From an uncultured Comamonadaceae bacterium (GTDB lineage Bacteria > Pseudomonadota > Gammaproteobacteria > Burkholderiales > Burkholderiaceae): a DNA stretch of 15,597 nucleotides. A program made the position numbers and the translations under genes. The notes under the pieces were generated by a model. It made no database searches. It was not told where the DNA came from and saw only the letters and a program-made list of their open reading frames with translations. Shown here in pieces: positions 6,865 to 14,708 of this stretch. Location of the stretch: contig CAMLQP010000041.1 of the NCBI GenBank assembly GCA_946482115.1, forward strand, positions 1 to 15,597, read 5' to 3'. Numbering within the stretch: the first letter of the stretch is position 1; each line of letters opens with the position of its first letter.

Positions 6865-8451
6865 TCAGGCGGCCGCCGCTTCCTCTTCGGTCACGTCGCT
6901 CTCGGCCACCGGCAGGCGGATCAGGTGGTCGAAGGCGCTGAGCGCGGCCTTGGCGCCCTCGCCCATGGCGATGATGATCTGCTTGTAGGGCGTGGTCGTC
7001 GCGTCGCCGGCGGCGAACACGCCGGGCACCGAGGTTTCGCCGCGCGCGTCCACCTCGATCTCGCCCCGGCTGCTCAGCGCGACCGTGCCCTTGAGCCAGT
7101 CGGTGTTGGGCAGCAGGCCGATCTGCACGAAGATGCCGGCCAGCTCGATGTCGTGGCTGGCGCCAGTGCGGCGGTGGGTGTAGCGCAGGCCGCTGACCTT
7201 GCTGCCATCGCCCAGCACCTCGGTGGTCTGCGCCTGGGTGATGACGCTGACGTTGGCCAGCGAGTGCAGCTTGCGCTGCAGCACGGCGTCGGCGCGCAGG
7301 GCATCGCCAAACTCCAGCAGGGTCACGTGCTCGACGATGCCGGCCAGGTCGATGGCGGCCTCGACGCCCGAGTTGCCGCCGCCGATGACGGCGACGCGCC
7401 GGCCCTTGAACAGCGGGCCGTCGCAGTGCGGGCAGTAGGCCACGCCCTTGCCGCGGTACTGCTGCTCGCCGGGCACGTTCATCTCGCGCCAGCGTGCGCC
7501 GGTGGCGATGATGACCGAACGGGCCTTGAGCGAGGCGCCGCTGGCCAGCCTGACTTCATGCAGCTCGCCGGGAATCAGCGCCTCGGCGCGCTGCAGGTTC
7601 ATCACGTCCACCTCATAGCTCTTGACGTGCTGCTCCAGCGCCATGGCCAGCTTCGGGCCCTCGGTTTCCTTCACCGAGATGAAGTTCTCGATCGCCAGCG
7701 TGTCCAGCACCTGGCCGCCGAAGCGCTCGGCCGCCACGCCGGTGCGAATGCCCTTGCGCGCCGCGTAGATGGCAGCCGCCGCGCCGGCCGGGCCACCGCC
7801 CACCACCAGCACGTCGAACACGTCCTTTTGCGCGATCTTCGCGGCCTCGCGCGCGGCCGCGCCGGTGTCCAGCTTGGCGAGGATTTCCTCCACGCCCATG
7901 CGGCCGGAGCCAAAGGACTGGCCGCCCTGGAACACCATGGGCACGGCCATGACCTGACGGGCCTCGACCTCGGCCGGGAACAGGCCGCCGTCGATCACGG
8001 TGGTGCGGATGCGCGGGTTGAAGATGGCCATCAGCGACAGCGCCTGCACCACGTCCGGGCAGTTGTGGCAGGTCAGGGACATGTAGACCTCGAAATCGAA
8101 GTCGCCATCGATGGCCCTGATCTGTTCGATCACCTCGGGCTCGACCTTGGGCGGGTGGCCGCCGGTCCAGAGCAGCGCCAGCACCAGCGAGGTGAACTCG
8201 TGGCCCAGCGGGATGCCGGCAAACCGGACGCCGGTGGCCTCGCCTTCGCGGGCGATCACGAACGAGGGCTTGCGGGCGTCGCTGCCGGTGGCGTCAAGGC
8301 TCACCTTGTCCGACAGGCTGGCGATGTCTTCCAGCAGCGCGCGCAGCTCGGCCGAGCTGGCGCCGTCGTCCAGCGAGGCGATCAGGCGGATGGGCTGGCG
8401 CAGCATGCCCAGGTAGGTCTGCAGCTGCGATTTCATGGCGGCGTCAAGCAT
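6865..8451 (-). CDS. ahpF: Alkyl hydroperoxide reductase subunit F
   Basis: A 528-aa flavoprotein disulfide reductase that passes electrons from NADH to AhpC. The N-terminal thioredoxin-fold region has Cys128-His-Asn-Cys131. Then come the FAD site GGGPAG (218-223), the redox pair Cys340-Pro-His-Cys343, the NAD(P) site GGGNSG (357-362) and the FAD-binding [12 protein letters not shown] (480-491). The size fits the family. The ATG at 8451 ([10 protein letters not shown]) was chosen because AGGAG sits about 7 bases upstream; the frame continues open to 8517, but that part overlaps the intergenic hairpin. It lies 95 bp downstream of ahpC on the same strand. Confidence 0.96.
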   Translation of the reverse strand: MLDAAMKSQLQTYLGMLRQPIRLIASLDDGASSAELRALLEDIASLSDKVSLDATGSDARKPSFVIAREGEATGVRFAGIPLGHEFTSLVLALLWTGGHPPKVEPEVIEQIRAIDGDFDFEVYMSLTCHNCPDVVQALSLMAIFNPRIRTTVIDGGLFPAEVEARQVMAVPMVFQGGQSFGSGRMGVEEILAKLDTGAAAREAAKIAQKDVFDVLVVGGGPAGAAAAIYAARKGIRTGVAAERFGGQVLDTLAIENFISVKETEGPKLAMALEQHVKSYEVDVMNLQRAEALIPGELHEVRLASGASLKARSVIIATGARWREMNVPGEQQYRGKGVAYCPHCDGPLFKGRRVAVIGGGNSGVEAAIDLAGIVEHVTLLEFGDALRADAVLQRKLHSLANVSVITQAQTTEVLGDGSKVSGLRYTHRRTGASHDIELAGIFVQIGLLPNTDWLKGTVALSSRGEIEVDARGETSVPGVFAAGDATTTPYKQIIIAMGEGAKAALSAFDHLIRLPVAESDVTEEEAAAA

Positions 8452-8470
8452 GGTGGACTCCTGTATTTCA

Positions 8471-8520
8471 GCGTTGGGCGAGGGGCGCTCGGCGCGGGCC
8501 GAACGCCCTACGCTCAACGT
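8471..8520. repeat. Near-perfect 50-nt hairpin between ahpC and ahpF
   Basis: The two halves of 8471-8520 pair along their whole length with a 4-base loop at 8494-8497. From outside: CGTTG (8472-8476) with CAACG (8515-8519), then GCG with CGC, one A/A mismatch, GGGCG (8483-8487) with CGCCC (8504-8508), one C/A mismatch, then TCGGC (8489-8493) with GCCGA (8498-8502). A G-U pair is allowed at three positions. It ends about 20 bases before the ahpF start codon. There is no T tract after it on the ahpC-ahpF transcript, so an intrinsic terminator is unlikely. It may be an mRNA processing or stability element, or a dispersed extragenic palindrome. Confidence 0.8.
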
Positions 8521-8546
8521 TCAAAAAGACGTTGGTCAGGCCGTCG

Positions 8547-9110
8547 TCAGATCTTGCCGACGAGTTCCAGCGAGGGAGCGATGGTCTTGGCGCCTTCGTT
8601 CCACTTGGCCGGGCACACCTGGCCGGGGTTGGCGGCGGTGTACTGGGCGGCTTTCAGCTTGCGCAGGGTTTCCTTGACGTCGCGGGCGATCTCGTTGGAG
8701 TGCACCTCGGCGGTCTTGATCACGCCGTCAGGGTTGATCACGAAGGTGCCGCGCAGCGCCAGGCCTTCTTCGGGGATGTGCACGCCGAAGGCGTTGGTCA
8801 GGCTGTGGGTGGGGTCGCCCACCAGCGGGAACTTGGCCTTGCCCACGGCGGGCGAGGTTTCGTGCCACACCTTGTGCGAGAAGTGGGTGTCGGTGGTGAC
8901 GATGTAGACCTCGGCGCCGATCTTCTGGAACTCGGCGTAGTTGTCAGCGGCGTCTTCCACTTCGGTCGGGCAGTTGAAGGTGAAGGCAGCCGGCATGAAG
9001 ATCAGCACGGACCACTTGCCCTTGAGGCTCTGCTCGGTCACTTCGATGAACTTGCCGTTGTGGAAGGCCTGGGTCTTGAAAGGCTGGACCGGGGTGTTGA
9101 TCAGGGACAT
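8547..9110 (-). CDS. ahpC: Alkyl hydroperoxide reductase subunit C (2-Cys peroxiredoxin)
   Basis: A 187-aa peroxiredoxin, the usual AhpC length. The peroxidatic Cys47 lies in FTFNCPTE and the resolving Cys166 in GQVCPAKW; Thr44 and Arg120 complete the active site. It reduces hydrogen peroxide, organic peroxides and peroxynitrite and is re-reduced by AhpF. AAGGAG lies 7-8 bases before the ATG at 9110, a strong ribosome-binding site that fits an abundant protein. An OxyR-type site lies about 43 bases upstream. The ahpC-first order with ahpF next matches enterobacterial loci. Confidence 0.97.
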   Translation of the reverse strand: MSLINTPVQPFKTQAFHNGKFIEVTEQSLKGKWSVLIFMPAAFTFNCPTEVEDAADNYAEFQKIGAEVYIVTTDTHFSHKVWHETSPAVGKAKFPLVGDPTHSLTNAFGVHIPEEGLALRGTFVINPDGVIKTAEVHSNEIARDVKETLRKLKAAQYTAANPGQVCPAKWNEGAKTIAPSLELVGKI

Positions 9111-9152
9111 GTCGTACTCCTTGGGTTGATGAAAAACGGGATGGCTTGAATC

Positions 9153-9167
9153 ATAACTTATAACTAT
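9153..9167. promoter_or_regulatory. OxyR-type binding site upstream of ahpC
   Basis: ATAACTTATAACTAT fits the E. coli OxyR half-site pair ATAG-n-T-nnn-A-n-CTAT at 9 of the 10 defined positions; the only mismatch is A for G at the fourth base. The second dimer site expected 22 bp away is not recognisable on either side. The site lies 43-57 bases upstream of the ahpC start. Confidence 0.6.
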
Positions 9168-9298
9168 CGATCTTCATGATTAATAGTGTTTATTCAACCC
9201 ATAGAAAGAATGTTGCATGGCAGCATATTCGCCCCTTCCACCAAGGGGTGCACTCTGTCGCTGCATCGCCACATCGGTTCTCCTTTTTACACCAACTT

Positions 9299-9318
9299 AT
9301 TACGAATCGTTCGCATTA
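9299..9318. promoter_or_regulatory. Fur-like box upstream of the fiu-type receptor
   Basis: ATTACGAATCGTTCGCATTA is an imperfect inverted repeat centred on TCG (9307-9309), with 7 of 9 arm positions matching. It resembles betaproteobacterial Fur sites but is more GC-rich than the E. coli consensus. It overlaps the spacer of a weak promoter, TTACGA (9300-9305) and TACACT (9323-9328) 17 bases apart. Confidence 0.5.
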
Positions 9319-9412
9319 CGTTTACACTACCCGCTTCCAGCCAGCCAGTGGATGACCCCCGCGTGCGGTCCGATCACAGCCAGCCGACAACCGCGTCCTG
9401 TGATTTCACGTC

Positions 9413-11692
9413 ATGCCATCCACCCGCAGAAACCGCCGCGCGGCCCGTGCCGCCGCCCCTTCTCCACGCCGCGCCACCGCCGCCCCCGCCCTGCCCCTGG
9501 GCGCCATGCTGCTGGCCGGCAGCCTGAGCGCGCTGGCGCAGACGGCCCCCGCTCCCACCGCCACGCTGCCGACCGTGACCGTGAAGGAACAGGCCGAGGC
9601 GCCCGAGGGCAAGGATGCGCTGCGGGCCACCCAGACCTCCATCGGCAAGGGCACGCAGGCGCTGCGCGACATTCCGCAGTCGGTCACGGTGGTGACCGAG
9701 AAACTGATCGATGACCGCAACCTCGACACCGTCAAGGAAGCCCTGAAGAACACCGCCGGCATCAGCTTCCTGGCGGCCGAGGGCGGCGAGGAAGACATCC
9801 GCCTGCGCGGCTTCGCGCTGCAGGCCAACGGCGACCTGTTCATCGACGGCATGCGCGACCCCGCCATCTACGACCGCGACACCTTCGCGCTGGACCGCCT
9901 GGAGGTGCTGCGCGGCTCGGCGTCCATGCTGTTCGGCCGCGGCTCCACCGGCGGCGCGGTCAACCAGGTCACCAAATCCCCGCGCCTGATCGACGAGAAC
10001 CAGATCGACCTGACGCTGGGCAGCCACGGCTACAAGCGCGCCGTGGGCGACTTCAACATCCAGACCGGCGCCAGCTCCGCCCTGCGGCTCAACGCCATGG
10101 TCACCGAGGCCAAGAACGACGGCACCGGCCGCAGCCTGGACAAGCGCGGCGTGGCGGCCTCGTACCGCTGGGGCATTGGCGAGCGCAACGAGTTCGAAGC
10201 CAGCCTGTACCACCTGGCCAACAACAACGGCATCAACTACGGCATGCCCTGGATCGCGCCCTATGCCGGCGCGCCGGCCACCGAACGCGCCCTGCTGCCG
10301 CTGGACCCGACCGCCTACTACGGCATGGCCAGCGACTACAACCAGAGCGGCGCCACCATCCTGGGCGTCAAGCACGTGCACCGCTTCGACCACGACACCC
10401 GGCTGCAGACGCAGGTCAGGGTGGCCCAGTACGACCGCGACCAGCGCGCGGGCACGGTGCGTTTCGCCGCCGCCGGCCTGCAGCCGGGCGGCGTGGCGGC
10501 CAACCTGAACAACTTCGGGCCCAACACCGTGCTCACCCGCGGCACCCAGCTCAAGATCCAGACCATGGACACGCTGCAGGCGCAAAGCGACTTCAGCACC
10601 AAGTTCGACGCGCTCGGGGTCAAGCACGAGCTGACGGCCGGCGTCGACATCACCCGCGAACGCAAGATCGTCTACGGGGCCCGGAACGCCGCCCAGGGCG
10701 GGGTCGTGCCGGCCAAGCCCAACACCACGGTCGGCACCCCCAACGACGGCGCCTGGGTCGACGAGTCCCTGCGCGTGCTGCGCGTCGCCAACCAGTACGA
10801 ATCCACCGGCTGGGGCGCCTACGTGCAGGACATGGTCCAGATCGCCCCGCTCTGGAAGCTGGTCGGCGGCCTGCGCTTCGACAGCCTGCGCGGCGACTAT
10901 GTCCAGTACAACATCCCCAACGCCGCGCCGGGCCCGGTGACCGAGCTGTCCTACCGCATGAAGGTGTCGGAGATCAGCAAGCGCGCCGGCGTCCTGTACC
11001 AGCCGGACGACCGCAACTCCTTCCACTTCTCGGCCGGCAGCTCGTTCAACACCTCGGGCGACGCCTACTCGATCAGCGCCCAGACGGTCGCCACGCCGCC
11101 CGAGCAGAGCATCAACATCGAGTTCGGCGGCAAGCACGACACCGCCGACAAGCGCTTCACCACCCGCTGGGCGATCTTCCGCGCCACCAAGCTGCACGAG
11201 CGCAACACCGACCCGCTGCTCAACGTGGCCGTTCTCAGCGGCAAGCGGCACGTCGCCGGCGCCGAGATCGACTTCACCGGCCGCCTGACGCCGCAGTGGG
11301 AGGTCTATGGCTCGTACATGTGGATGCCGGTGGCGCGCGTGGACAAGGCCGTCAACGTGAACACCCCGGGCGAGCGCGCGGGCGAACGCCCGGCCCTGAC
11401 GCCCCTGCACAGCGGCACGGTGTGGACCACCTACCAGATCACGCCCAAGCTGCGCGTGGGCGGCGGCCTGAACTTCCGCGGCAAGGACCGGGCACTGCGC
11501 TCCGAGTTCTCGGTGCCCAGCTTCGTCACCGCCGACCTGATGGCCGAATACAAGTTCGACTTCGACCGCCTGGTGCTCAAGGCCAACCTGACCAACGTCA
11601 CCAACAAGCTGTACGCCGACCAGACCTACCCGGGCCACTACATCCCGGGCGCCGGCCGCATGCTGCAGGTGACCGCATCGATGAAGTTCTGA
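9413..11692 (+). CDS. fiu: TonB-dependent catecholate siderophore receptor (Fiu-type)
   Basis: A 759-aa outer-membrane receptor, close to the 760 aa of E. coli Fiu. The N-terminus has a basic region and a hydrophobic core (about 26-41) with likely signal cleavage after ALA (42). A TonB box is likely at 53-58 (PTVTVK). The plug spans about 80-190 with [25 protein letters not shown] and [20 protein letters not shown]. The remainder is a 22-strand barrel ending in aromatic Phe. piuC follows downstream, the same pairing as fiu-ybiX in E. coli and piuA-piuC in Pseudomonas. The likely ligands are iron complexes of catechols and monomeric siderophore products. No clear ribosome-binding site precedes the ATG at 9413. 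A Fur-like box is upstream and an intrinsic terminator downstream. The exact ligand, and so the symbol, is inferred from the partner gene. Confidence 0.85.
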   Translation: MPSTRRNRRAARAAAPSPRRATAAPALPLGAMLLAGSLSALAQTAPAPTATLPTVTVKEQAEAPEGKDALRATQTSIGKGTQALRDIPQSVTVVTEKLIDDRNLDTVKEALKNTAGISFLAAEGGEEDIRLRGFALQANGDLFIDGMRDPAIYDRDTFALDRLEVLRGSASMLFGRGSTGGAVNQVTKSPRLIDENQIDLTLGSHGYKRAVGDFNIQTGASSALRLNAMVTEAKNDGTGRSLDKRGVAASYRWGIGERNEFEASLYHLANNNGINYGMPWIAPYAGAPATERALLPLDPTAYYGMASDYNQSGATILGVKHVHRFDHDTRLQTQVRVAQYDRDQRAGTVRFAAAGLQPGGVAANLNNFGPNTVLTRGTQLKIQTMDTLQAQSDFSTKFDALGVKHELTAGVDITRERKIVYGARNAAQGGVVPAKPNTTVGTPNDGAWVDESLRVLRVANQYESTGWGAYVQDMVQIAPLWKLVGGLRFDSLRGDYVQYNIPNAAPGPVTELSYRMKVSEISKRAGVLYQPDDRNSFHFSAGSSFNTSGDAYSISAQTVATPPEQSINIEFGGKHDTADKRFTTRWAIFRATKLHERNTDPLLNVAVLSGKRHVAGAEIDFTGRLTPQWEVYGSYMWMPVARVDKAVNVNTPGERAGERPALTPLHSGTVWTTYQITPKLRVGGGLNFRGKDRALRSEFSVPSFVTADLMAEYKFDFDRLVLKANLTNVTNKLYADQTYPGHYIPGAGRMLQVTASMKF

Positions 11693-11718
11693 CCACCACG
11701 ATCCTCTCCAGGGATTTC

Positions 11719-11748
11719 GCCGCTCCGCCTCGTGTGGAGCGGCTTTTT
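11719..11748 (+). terminator. Intrinsic terminator after the fiu-type receptor
   Basis: GCCGCTCC (11719-11726) pairs perfectly with GGAGCGGC (11736-11743), a 9-base loop between, followed directly by TTTTT (11744-11748) and a second TTTTT at 11752-11756. This is a textbook Rho-independent terminator on the plus strand. Confidence 0.85.
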
Positions 11749-11774
11749 GCCTTTTTGACGCTAACCTCCGGGCC

Positions 11775-12455
11775 ATGCTGCTGACACTGCCCAACATCCT
11801 CTCCGGCCCCGAGCTTCAACGCGTGCGCGAACTGCTGCCCGGGGCCCCGTGGGCCGACGGCCGCAAGAGCGCCGGCGCCCAGGCCCGTGCCGTCAAGAAC
11901 AACCAGCAGTTGCCCAACAACTGCGACGCCGCGAAGGAAATCCGCGCAATGGTGCTGCGCGGCCTGGACCGCAGCGCGCTGTTCTTCTCCGCCGTGCTGC
12001 CGCTGCGGGTCTTCCCGCCGCGCGTCAACCGCTACGCCGGCGACGCGAACTTCTATGGCCCGCACATCGACAACGCCGTGCGGACGCTGGCCGATGGCCG
12101 GCGCGTGCGCACGGACATTTCCTGCACCGTCTTCCTCAGCGACCCGGCCGACTACGACGGCGGCGAGCTCTGCGTGTCCGACACCTATGGCGAGCACGCC
12201 ATCAAGCTGCCCGCCGGGCATGCCGTGATCTACCCGGGCACCAGCGTGCACCACGTGCGCCCGGTCACACGCGGCGAGCGCCTGGCCTGCTTCTTCTGGG
12301 TCGAAAGCATGGTGCGCAGCGACGAGCAGCGGCGGCTGCTCTACGACCTCGACATGAACCTGCTGGCCCTGCGCCAGCGCCACGGTGAAAGCGCCGAGAC
12401 CGTCGCCCTGACCGGCACGTACCACAACCTGCTGCGCCTGTGGGCCCAGACATGA
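11775..12455 (+). CDS. piuC: PKHD-type Fe(II)/2-oxoglutarate hydroxylase PiuC (YbiX)
   Basis: A 226-aa member of the YbiX/PiuC family, normal length. His97 and Asp99 (HID) and His159 (in SVHHV) are the likely iron ligands, and Arg169 (TRGERLA) the likely 2-oxoglutarate anchor. The C-terminal [20 protein letters not shown] is typical. The family is linked genetically to catecholate-siderophore receptors and to susceptibility to siderophore-type antibiotics; the hydroxylation target is unknown. The gene begins 82 bp after the receptor, beyond an intrinsic terminator, so it depends on readthrough or its own promoter. I see no convincing ribosome-binding site at 11775. Its TGA overlaps the ATG of the next gene (ATGA). 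Confidence 0.93.
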   Translation: MLLTLPNILSGPELQRVRELLPGAPWADGRKSAGAQARAVKNNQQLPNNCDAAKEIRAMVLRGLDRSALFFSAVLPLRVFPPRVNRYAGDANFYGPHIDNAVRTLADGRRVRTDISCTVFLSDPADYDGGELCVSDTYGEHAIKLPAGHAVIYPGTSVHHVRPVTRGERLACFFWVESMVRSDEQRRLLYDLDMNLLALRQRHGESAETVALTGTYHNLLRLWAQT

Positions 12456-13570
12456 ACGCCCCCCGGCTGGACGAGCTGCCCGACGGCCTGTTCACGCTGG
12501 CCGACCACGAACGCCTGGCGCAGCAGCGGCTGACGGACAACGCCTGGGCCTATTTCAGCGGTGGCGCCGGCGACGAGATCACGCTGAAGGCCAACCGCGA
12601 GGCCTGGGACCGGCTGCGGCTGCTGCCCCGCGTCCTGCAGCCGCTGGCTGGCGGGCACACCCGCATCACGCTCTGGGGCCGCGAGCGGCCCTGCCCCATC
12701 CTGCTGGCGCCGGTGGCCTGGCAGCGCATGGCCCACCCCGACGGCGAACTCGCCGCGGCCGCCGCCGCTTCGGCGCTGGGTGCCGGCCTGGTGCTCAGCA
12801 CCCAGTCCAGCTCGCCGCTGCAAGCCGTGTCCCAGGCCTTCGCGCCCGGCGGCGCGGACGCCGGCCCGTTCGCCTTCCAGCTCTACTGGCAGCGCGACCG
12901 GGGCTACAACCTGGAACTGGTGCGGCGCGCCCAGGCCCAGGGCGCGGAGGCTCTGGTCCTCACGGTCGACGCCCCCGTGCAGGGCGCGCGCGACCGCGAG
13001 CGCCGGGCCCGCTTCCAGCGCCCGGCGGATGTCCGCTCGGTGCTGCTCGACGACCGGCCGGCCCCGCCGCCCGCGCCCGTGCCCGGCCCGGGCGAAAGCC
13101 GGCTGTTCGACCACCTGATGGCGCTGGCCCCCAGTTGGGACGACGTCGCCTGGCTGGTGGCCCAGACCCCCCTGCCGGTGGTGCTCAAGGGCGTCCTCCA
13201 CCCCGACGACGCGCGCCGCGCCCTCGGGCTGGGCGTGGGCGGGCTAATCGTCTCCAACCACGGCGGCCGCACGCTGGACACCGCCCTGGCCACCGCCGAC
13301 GCGCTCCCCCGCGTCGCCGAGGCCGTGCAGGGCCGGGTGCCGCTGCTGGTGGATGGCGGCATACGGCGTGGCACCGACATCCTCAAGGCCATCGCCCTGG
13401 GGGCCACGGCCGTGCTGGTCGGGCGCCCCGTCGTCCACGGCCTGGCTTGCGGCGGTGCGGTGGGCGTGGCCCACATGCTGCGCCTGCTGCGCGACGAGCT
13501 GGAGATCGCCATGGCGCTGACCGGCTGCCGCACGCTCGCCGATGCCGGTCCGGGGCTGCTGTCCGGCTGA
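12452..13570 (+). CDS. FMN-dependent alpha-hydroxy-acid oxidase/dehydrogenase
   Basis: A 372-aa protein of the LldD / glycolate oxidase / lactate monooxygenase family, which oxidises an (S)-2-hydroxy acid to the 2-oxo acid using FMN. The expected residues are present: Tyr34 ([12 protein letters not shown]), Tyr145 (FQLYWQRDR), Arg180, Lys246 (VVLKG), catalytic His270 and Arg273 (SNHGGR), and the FMN phosphate loops DGGIRRG (301-307) and GR (324-325). The loop between about 190 and 225 is short and Pro-rich and carries no membrane-binding segment. The start at 12452 gives the 4-base ATGA overlap with piuC, so the two are translationally coupled; a GTG at 12440 is possible. The substrate cannot be read from the sequence. 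Confidence 0.88.
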   Translation: MNAPRLDELPDGLFTLADHERLAQQRLTDNAWAYFSGGAGDEITLKANREAWDRLRLLPRVLQPLAGGHTRITLWGRERPCPILLAPVAWQRMAHPDGELAAAAAASALGAGLVLSTQSSSPLQAVSQAFAPGGADAGPFAFQLYWQRDRGYNLELVRRAQAQGAEALVLTVDAPVQGARDRERRARFQRPADVRSVLLDDRPAPPPAPVPGPGESRLFDHLMALAPSWDDVAWLVAQTPLPVVLKGVLHPDDARRALGLGVGGLIVSNHGGRTLDTALATADALPRVAEAVQGRVPLLVDGGIRRGTDILKAIALGATAVLVGRPVVHGLACGGAVGVAHMLRLLRDELEIAMALTGCRTLADAGPGLLSG

Positions 13571-13602
13571 TGCGGGCGGACGCGAAAAAAATCGCGGAAG
13601 AA

Positions 13603-13631
13603 TCTAAATAAGACAGATTCTCATTTATACT
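13603..13631 (+). promoter_or_regulatory. Promoter of the bfd-tonB-exbBD operon
   Basis: TATACT at 13626-13631 is a strong -10 element (5 of 6). At 17 bases upstream lies TCTAAA (13603-13608), a poor -35. Transcription would begin near 13638, about 30 bases before the bfd ATG at 13669. Confidence 0.55.
13606..13626. promoter_or_regulatory. Fur box upstream of bfd-tonB-exbBD
   Basis: AAATAAGA (13606-13613) and TCTCATTT (13619-13626) form an inverted repeat with 7 of 8 positions matching and a 5-base spacer. It closely resembles the classic Fur pattern (AAATGA...TCATTT) and covers the -35 to -10 spacer of the promoter, a typical repression position. It stands out as an AT-rich patch. Confidence 0.75.
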
Positions 13632-13668
13632 TGCGTCACTATCAACAGCCAGCCACAGTGAGCGCCTC

Positions 13669-13926
13669 ATGATTGTGTGTGTCTGCAAACGCGTCAGCGA
13701 CCGTGACATCGTCCGTCACGTGCATGCCGGTCTGGACTTCGACGACATCCAGTTCGAGCTGGGCGTGTCCACCCAGTGCGGCCAGTGCGAAGGCTGCGCG
13801 CGCGACATCGTGGCCCAGTGCCGCGCCACACAGCCCAGCGCCTGCGTCTCACGCGCCAGCCACCCTCTGGAGGCCTCGGCATGGACACCCTCTTCCTCGC
13901 AACCGTCGCTCTGGGCGTCGGCCTGA
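13669..13926 (+). CDS. bfd: Bacterioferritin-associated ferredoxin
   Basis: An 85-aa [2Fe-2S] protein. Cys4 and Cys6 (VCVCKR) and Cys37 and Cys40 (TQCGQC) match the four cluster ligands of E. coli Bfd; Cys43 and Cys51 are extra. Bfd delivers electrons to the haem of bacterioferritin so that stored iron is released when cells are iron-poor, which fits the Fur box just upstream and bfr in this window. The C-terminal 20 residues (about 64-85) are not typical of the family and overlap a second ORF (13881-13985) in another frame. It is the first gene of the tonB-exbBD operon. Confidence 0.92.
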   Translation: MIVCVCKRVSDRDIVRHVHAGLDFDDIQFELGVSTQCGQCEGCARDIVAQCRATQPSACVSRASHPLEASAWTPSSSQPSLWASA

Positions 13927-13985
13927 TCCTGGTCATCGCCGGCACGGCGTGGGCCCTGCGCCCCGCCCGCCCGCCTCGGCACTAA
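13881..13985 (+). CDS. 34-aa single-span membrane protein, overlapping bfd
   Basis: A small ORF that I do not recognise. It encodes MDTLFLATVALGVGLILVIA followed by a short basic tail (ALRPARPPRH), a clean single membrane helix with positive residues after it. GGAGG at 13870-13874 lies about 6 bases before its ATG, a better ribosome-binding site than that of bfd or tonB. It starts inside the last 46 bases of bfd and ends 3 bases before the tonB ATG, so it bridges the two genes as a coupled operon member. It may be a real microprotein or only a translation-coupling leader for tonB. Confidence 0.55.
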   Translation: MDTLFLATVALGVGLILVIAGTAWALRPARPPRH

Positions 13986-13988
13986 ACT

Positions 13989-14702
13989 ATGTCGTTTTCC
14001 CCCACCGCCCCGTCCCCCATGTCTGCACGCACCCCGCGTTCGCGCAACGTGGCGATCGCCTCGGCCGTCGTGGTGTTGCACGTGGGCGCGCTGTGGGCGC
14101 TGCAGTCCGGCCTGCTGCGCCGGGCGGTGGAAGTCATCGTGCCGGCGCAGATACTGGCCGAGTTCATCGAGCCCGCGCCGCCCGCCGTCCAGCCCGCGCC
14201 CGCACCGCAGCCGCCCAGGCCGCAGCCGGTGGTCAGGCGCGAGGCGCCGCGTCCGCAACCCGCGCCGACGCCCACGCCCCTGCCGGTGGCGTCGCCCCTG
14301 CCGGCGCCCGCACCCGCGCCCAACGCACCCACGGCCGTGACCGAGCTGCCCGTGGCGGCCGCGCCGGCACCGGCCAGCGCGCCGCCCGCGCCACCGGCAC
14401 CGCCGCCGCCGCCCCGCATCGAGCTGCCGTCGAGCAACGCCGACTACCTCAACAACCCCAGGCCCGCCTTTCCGGCCCTGAGCAAGCGGCTCGGCGAGCA
14501 GGGCGTTGTCACGCTTCGGGTGTTCATCGAAACGGATGGCCGTCCCTCACGCGTGGAAATACACAGGTCGAGCGGCTTCGAGCGCCTCGACCGGGCAGCC
14601 CGGGAAACCGTGCTGACCCGCTGGAAATTCGTGCCCGGCAAGCGCAACGGCATCGACGAAGCCATGTGGGTTGAAGTACCTCTCAATTTCGTACTGGAGT
14701 AA
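13989..14702 (+). CDS. tonB: TonB energy-transducing protein
   Basis: A 237-aa TonB, about family length. One N-terminal membrane anchor (about 22-39) carries His31, matching the conserved His of TonB anchors; no Ser lies four residues before it. A long Pro/Ala-rich periplasmic spacer (about 62-143) follows. The C-terminal TonB domain (about 150-237) has YLNNPRPAFPALSKRLGEQG, VTLRVFIETDGRP and the FKFVPG-like RWKFVPGKRNG. It transmits the proton-motive force from ExbB-ExbD to receptors such as the Fiu-type one upstream. Met11 (14019) is a possible alternative start. exbB follows 6 bases after the stop. Confidence 0.93.
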   Translation: MSFSPTAPSPMSARTPRSRNVAIASAVVVLHVGALWALQSGLLRRAVEVIVPAQILAEFIEPAPPAVQPAPAPQPPRPQPVVRREAPRPQPAPTPTPLPVASPLPAPAPAPNAPTAVTELPVAAAPAPASAPPAPPAPPPPPRIELPSSNADYLNNPRPAFPALSKRLGEQGVVTLRVFIETDGRPSRVEIHRSSGFERLDRAARETVLTRWKFVPGKRNGIDEAMWVEVPLNFVLE

Positions 14703-14708
14703 GTTCTG

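Larger units (their letters stand above)
9111..9412. other. Divergent regulatory region between ahpC and the fiu-type receptor, 302 bp
   Basis: The region is much more AT-rich than its surroundings, especially 9140-9230 and 9280-9330. It holds an OxyR-type site near ahpC and a Fur-like site near the receptor. A small hairpin, CCCCTT (9232-9237) with AAGGGG (9243-9248), lies between them. For ahpC the best -10 is TATGAT (complement of 9150-9155), which overlaps the OxyR-type site, with no good -35. For the receptor, TACACT at 9323-9328 is a possible -10. I see no small ORF worth calling. Confidence 0.6.

Noticed and set aside
6841..8907. Long plus-strand open frame opposite ahpF and ahpC
   Set aside because: Same reason: low-complexity antisense translation of well-identified genes.
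9232..9248. CCCCTT/AAGGGG hairpin upstream of the receptor
   Set aside because: Six base pairs without a T tract, in the middle of a regulatory region; not enough to call a terminator or riboswitch.
9374..11797. 807-codon minus-strand open frame opposite the siderophore receptor
   Set aside because: The plus-strand product is a complete TonB receptor with signal peptide, plug and terminal Phe; the antisense frame lacks any recognisable domain.
12440..12451. GTG start for the alpha-hydroxy-acid oxidase
   Set aside because: It adds only four residues (MGPD); the ATG at 12452 gives the common ATGA stop-start overlap with piuC.
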